NCBI GenBank assembly: GCA_019009955.1
Contig: CM032233.1
Span: forward strand, 115,636,501 to 115,700,500
Length of the DNA: 64,000 nucleotides
From: Riptortus pedestris
Lineage: Eukaryota; Arthropoda; Insecta; Hemiptera; Alydidae
Direction: 5' to 3'
Shown: piece after piece, positions 60,158 to 64,000 of the stretch
Layout: each line of letters opens with the position of its first letter
How positions within the stretch are numbered: position 1 is the first letter of the stretch
Made by a program: the position numbers and the translations under genes
Notes under the pieces: generated by a model
Told to the model about the DNA's origin: nothing
What the model saw: only the letters and a program-made list of their open reading frames with translations
Databases searched by the model: none

Positions 60158-61284
60158 GTTTCAGTTGTCATGATAGTAATTAATGAAATTGATTATATGC
60201 TTACATAATTTAGCTTAGTTATTTTTATCACGTTTTTATATGTGTATTAACTAAGATATCTTATCTATTCTAGCAAATTTCCTTAAGAGAAATCAGCTAT
60301 TGGGGGTGTGCTCATTACATGGTTTTTCAAAATTGTATTCAAATGTCCACCAATCCTACCTTGTAATGCCAAATCTAGGTTAGGCCTGTTTAAAGTTGCC
60401 TATATATTTTTATTTAATTGTCACGACACTCTATATTTAAATGTTTCATGTAAAACCTAGCCAAGTTTCACTGTGAAATCTGTCAGTAGATGCCATCATT
60501 ACTGGCCAATCGTCGAGTGCACATGGCAAGCACATTCGATGTGAGGGCACAATTTTCAAGCCTGTTGAAATTTGAAATCCATAAATCAATCGGAATATTC
60601 TTCAATTTATCGCAACTCTCTATCTTAGTTGTTTATATGTTTTATTTGAGAGCTCTCACAGAGAAGGCCAGGTTAATATTCAATGGCAGGCTCAAATTCA
60701 GGAGCATGTTAGATGTATTATTTTATCATTTAGGTGTTTGTTAAAAATAAAAACAATGTATAATTGATTCTATTTTAATTTATTTCTCATTAATTATTTT
60801 CTTGCGGGAGAGGGGGCAGCTACAGCTCTCTGTAGACTCCCATGAATACACTATTAACTCTTAACGCATCAAAAAGAAAATCTTAAAAAATTAAAAGGCA
60901 AAACTTAAACAAAATAAAAATACTTATGTGCTAGGTTAAAATCTTCTATTAGAGGCAACCTTCCACAAAAATCTAACAGCATGCCTCTCTCAACACTTAT
61001 TGTTGTCCCCCACTGATGGATTCATTTAATTAAAGTTTTTAAATCAATGGTAGATTAATGTTGTATCTTCAATGTACAACTTTTGCCCTCGTATCGAAAG
61101 CACTTGCCATTTGAACTTTATGACCAGCCTATAAAGGGCATCTACACACAGACTTGACAATTGTAAACTAATGCATCTGGCACATTTTTAGCTTGAACAT
61201 GGCATTACTCTTGCCTAGGTTTTAAGCCTGGAATCTTTTAATACTAAAATCAATCTTTTAATAAAATAGCAAAAAAAAAAAATA

Positions 61285-62148
61285 TCTGTCATGCAGGGGC
61301 TGCATAAACTAGGCAGATTTCCAAAATGCTGGTAAAAGACAATGTTGATCTCTTCTCACCATATATTTTCCATTTCTAAGTAAAAATTTGATTATTATTC
61401 GTGAGTTGCTAAAGGCTGAAAACAATTACAAATGCTAAATAACTCAAGAAATATCTGACCTACAAAAAAATGTATGGAATAACAATTGTAGGGCTTAAAT
61501 AGTTTAACAAGAATAATTCTATAACATTTTTTTGACACGGCATAATATAATAATGTAGGTATTTTACATTTTCTAAATCCGCCTATTCCCGGGTCTGATT
61601 CAGGCATTAACAAATATGCTCTTTACAGTTGAATGATATGGTTAAATATTAAATAGTATAGATCAATTAAACATTTTCAAATTAAGAACATAAAATCTTA
61701 ATTGGTGACATCACAAGGTATTTGCATATATCTTACATAGTAAAAGTTCAATGAAAACAACGTGTGGTATTTAACGTTTGAATAAAGTGGGTCATGATAT
61801 AACATCTTGTTAATATGGCATGAGTAGGAGTGGGGGTTTACTGAATACTGAAAATTAAATATCTCTTTTATTATTGAAGATAGAGTACAAATGTATATAA
61901 CAACATTACATTTTCAATGCGATTTGTTCTATACAATGTTTCGATCCAACTTAAAATAATAAGAGTATTTTAAATTTTCATGATTCCCTTCTCTAAACCC
62001 CCCCCCACCCTGTGCCAATGGTCCAATTTCAACAATTTACAGACCACATTTTCAACATCTCCTAGGTAGGATCGATTGACAATTGAAGAAATTTTTAGAA
62101 AATCGTGTCATGAGTGCAACCTCAACCCTTAAGGGAAATCTGCTAAAA
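61285..62148 (-). repeat. B-family unit and A arm, inverted
   Basis: B-family unit from GTCATGCAGGGGCTGCATAA (61289 onward) to about 62040, followed by an A arm ending CTTAAGGGAAATCTGCTAA at about 62148. Diverged copy in a STOML2 intron. Confidence 0.7.
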
Positions 62149-62563
62149 AGATATTGGCCAATTTTTTCCGTAACTTAATTAAAAAATGTATAGTTATATT
62201 TCAGTAGTTCCTTTGGAGAAAGGGTACAATTTTTAAACCTTCAATGTAGACTCCTCTTCTAGAGTTAGCTGCTTATATGACCATTTTATCATGCAGATGA
62301 TTACCCTATTTCTTGTTTATGCCATGTGGTAGAGAGTTAATTGCAGTTTATAGATCTGAAGTATATATGGCCTGTATATCCAAATAAAATTCTCTAATGT
62401 AGAATCATTGTCTGCCAATTGTTATTATAAGGTTCTTGAACTTGCCCACTCCTGACATGTGTGATTGAAGTCTTAACTGTATCTTCATATCAACTCTTTT
62501 TTTCCTTTACTAGTTGCAGGGTCTACTTCCGTTGAACTCCATGTACCGGATTGTAGATGTTAA

Positions 62564-62682
62564 CCCTCAGGCTGTGGTGCGAGTATTCGGCAGTGTGGGA
62601 TAGGCTATCTGATATACCAGTCCATAGCATTCCTGGTTCCGAAAACACCAGACTGATATATCAGTCCGTAGCAGCCTAAGGG
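62564..62682. mobile_element. short TTAA-flanked MITE (piggyBac-like)
   Basis: A 119-bp segment beginning CCCTCAGGCTG and ending CAGCCTAAGGG, with TTAA immediately outside on both sides (62560-62563 and 62683-62686). Inside it, CTGATATACCAGTCC and the inverted-type GACTGATATATCAGTCC add further symmetry. TTAA target duplications with CCC-starting ends point to the piggyBac superfamily. Lies in the STOML2 intron just before the last visible exon. Confidence 0.6.
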
Positions 62683-63065
62683 TTAAAGGACCATATGTTT
62701 TCTCTTTGCCACAGCTCCTTCTAATTATATACATACAGCTTTGGGCTTTGGGGGTTTTAGCCTGTCCTCTGACATCTGCTGTGCCTGAAGTGCATGCTTG
62801 AGAATTCTGTGAGTCCTTCTCTCTCCTGGGATTTTTTATTTATAGGGAGAGGGCCCCTGCTCCTTGAGAGAACCTCATTCTCCCCTCACCCTTCTTTTGT
62901 ATTGGTGGTGTTGTATATAACACCTCCTGCTTTCAAGCCTCCAACACTCAATTTCATTATTGCCTGGAGACTACCTGTCGACTAGTACTAGCAGAATGTC
63001 AGAATTCCATAATTTCTAAAATGTCCATTCAGTATTCTTATAATATTTGTTTATTCTTTTTCCAG

Positions 63066-63193
63066 GTCGGAGTTGGGGAAAATATCTTTGGACAATGTCT
63101 TTCGTGAAAGGGAAAATTTAAATGTTGGTATAGTTGCATCTATTAATAAAGCTAGTGAAGCATGGGGCATTACATGTCTACGTTATGAAATAA
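63066..63193 (+). CDS. STOML2: STOML2 exon (SPFH domain, last exon in window)
   Basis: Exon of 128 nt, acceptor TTTTCCAG ending at 63065, donor GTAAGA at 63194. It reads RSELGKISLDNVFRERENLN, then VGIVASINKASEAWGITCLR and YEI. This is the conserved RSELGK..LD.VF.ER..LN..IV..IN.A...WGI.CLRYEI block. It leaves in phase 1 with an A, as expected for the next conserved lysine. The rest of the SPFH domain, the coiled coil and the C-terminus lie beyond the window. Confidence 0.95.
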
Positions 63194-63715
63194 GTAAGAC
63201 ATTACTTCATTCTGGAAGATATATTTTTCTTAATATGAAGTAATATTATATATTTATATAAATTATATTTATTAGTCACAATCATTTAGAATGACACCAT
63301 TTATTGTAGTGAAAATCGAATAGTTCTTTTTTTATCTGGTTTATTGGTGTTGTACTCATAGAAATGAACAAAAAGGAAAGAAAAAGGTTATAAGGGCATG
63401 CATCGGCTTCTGCATGAGTCTTTCTTATGCATAACTTTGATATGCCTCCAGTCTTTTCTCTCTGATTTAGTGTCACTGAGATTTTAGATAAGGATGAAAA
63501 ATGCCTTTCTTGAGAGAAATTACTAGCCCATATATATGGGGTTGTAGACTGCAAGATGTGCTAGGTAGAGAGGGAGGAATAGTTTATGCTTACTGAATTT
63601 TTGAGGTTGTTTATTTAAATTAGATTAGATATTCTAAGGATTCGTCCTCCCAAGTAGTCCAGAACCAGGTAGGCACTGTAGTTTGAGGTCCTATTTTGCC
63701 AGCCTAAAACCTCCA

Positions 63716-63955
63716 TTAGATTGACCTTATCTTTCTTATAAAGTCAAGGTACTTCTTACCTGTGGCTCCCTGTTTGATTGACTCAGAATCTCCGTATCCT
63801 AAGTACCTGAATCTTAAATTCTCCAGCATTCCACAATCAAACACAATATGCTTAGAAGTCTCATCCTCTTCTCCACAGCACAAACATATAGGTATTTCTC
63901 TGAGTTTCATATTAAAATGTGTTTGTTCATCCTCCAATGCTCTAAGATCACTCAC
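63716..63955 (-). pseudogene. LINE ORF2 C-terminal remnant
   Basis: The minus-strand frame ends with CLCCGEEDETSKHIVFDCGM, the C-x2-C-x5-ET-x2-H-x4-C knuckle found after the RNase H domain of many non-LTR retrotransposons, followed by L.N.R....G. Just upstream the frame shifts (LSRKEFRDVV continues in another frame), so the copy is broken. It probably represents the same kind of LINE as the RNase H remnant near 8.4 kb. Confidence 0.55.
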
Positions 63956-64000
63956 ACTACATCTCTAAATTCCTTCCTGGACAGTATGAGGTAATTTTCT

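Noticed and set aside
1..64000. CRISPR array, operon, phage or other prokaryote-type system
   Set aside because: The window has spliced animal genes and eukaryotic transposons; no regularly spaced repeats with unique spacers or clustered uninterrupted genes were seen.

Overview
This window comes from an AT-rich invertebrate animal genome, most probably an arthropod. It has intron-split animal genes, long introns packed with decayed transposons, TA microsatellites and tRNA-derived SINEs. The species cannot be named from the sequence. Coding sequence is a small fraction, and most of the genes were recovered by reading splice sites and phases around short conserved peptides rather than from long open frames.

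Three recognisable genes are present. (1) The 3' part of a thrombospondin gene (+ strand, 18198-34539): ten exons with fully consistent intron phases encode the last 486 residues, i.e. the calcium-binding type 3 repeats and the whole C-terminal lectin-like domain, ending at TAA 34537-34539. The N-terminal, coiled-coil and EGF exons were not found in 1-18197, so they lie upstream or behind a very long intron. (2) A complete cyclin-dependent kinase regulatory subunit gene (Cks/Suc1 family, - strand, 51466 to 40060): three tiny exons (62, 128 and 56 nt) give 81 residues, split by introns of about 1.3 and 9.9 kb. (3) The 5' part of STOML2 (stomatin-like protein 2, mitochondrial SPFH protein, + strand): a proposed first exon at 56225, then four solid exons at 57995-63193; the gene runs off the right end. 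Between thrombospondin and Cks a fourth, unrecognised minus-strand gene candidate occupies 36320-35871.

Layout: 1-18.2 kb is AT-rich sequence with a mariner remnant (6.7-7.85 kb), LINE RNase H and endonuclease remnants, SINEs, a striking 102-bp hairpin (1.77 kb) and palindromic TA-centred repeats (11 kb). 18.2-34.5 kb is thrombospondin; its introns carry an apparently intact Merlin transposon (25.85-27.04 kb, perfect inverted ends and target duplication), two opposed Tc1/mariner-like remnants, a Helitron-like element and a hAT-type MITE. 35-40 kb holds the unknown gene and AT-rich DNA. 40-51.5 kb is Cks, whose second intron is full of two interspersed repeat families, including a large inverted repeat with roughly 1-kb arms. 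51.5-56.2 kb is intergenic with hAT and SINE debris. 56.2-64 kb is STOML2 with a repeat-derived duplication around its first exons and a LINE tail at the right edge.

The genes do not form a pathway: an extracellular matrix protein, a cell-cycle adaptor and a mitochondrial membrane scaffold are simply neighbours. The most unusual content is the mobile DNA, especially the intact Merlin copy and the two linked repeat families whose arms flank TA arrays.
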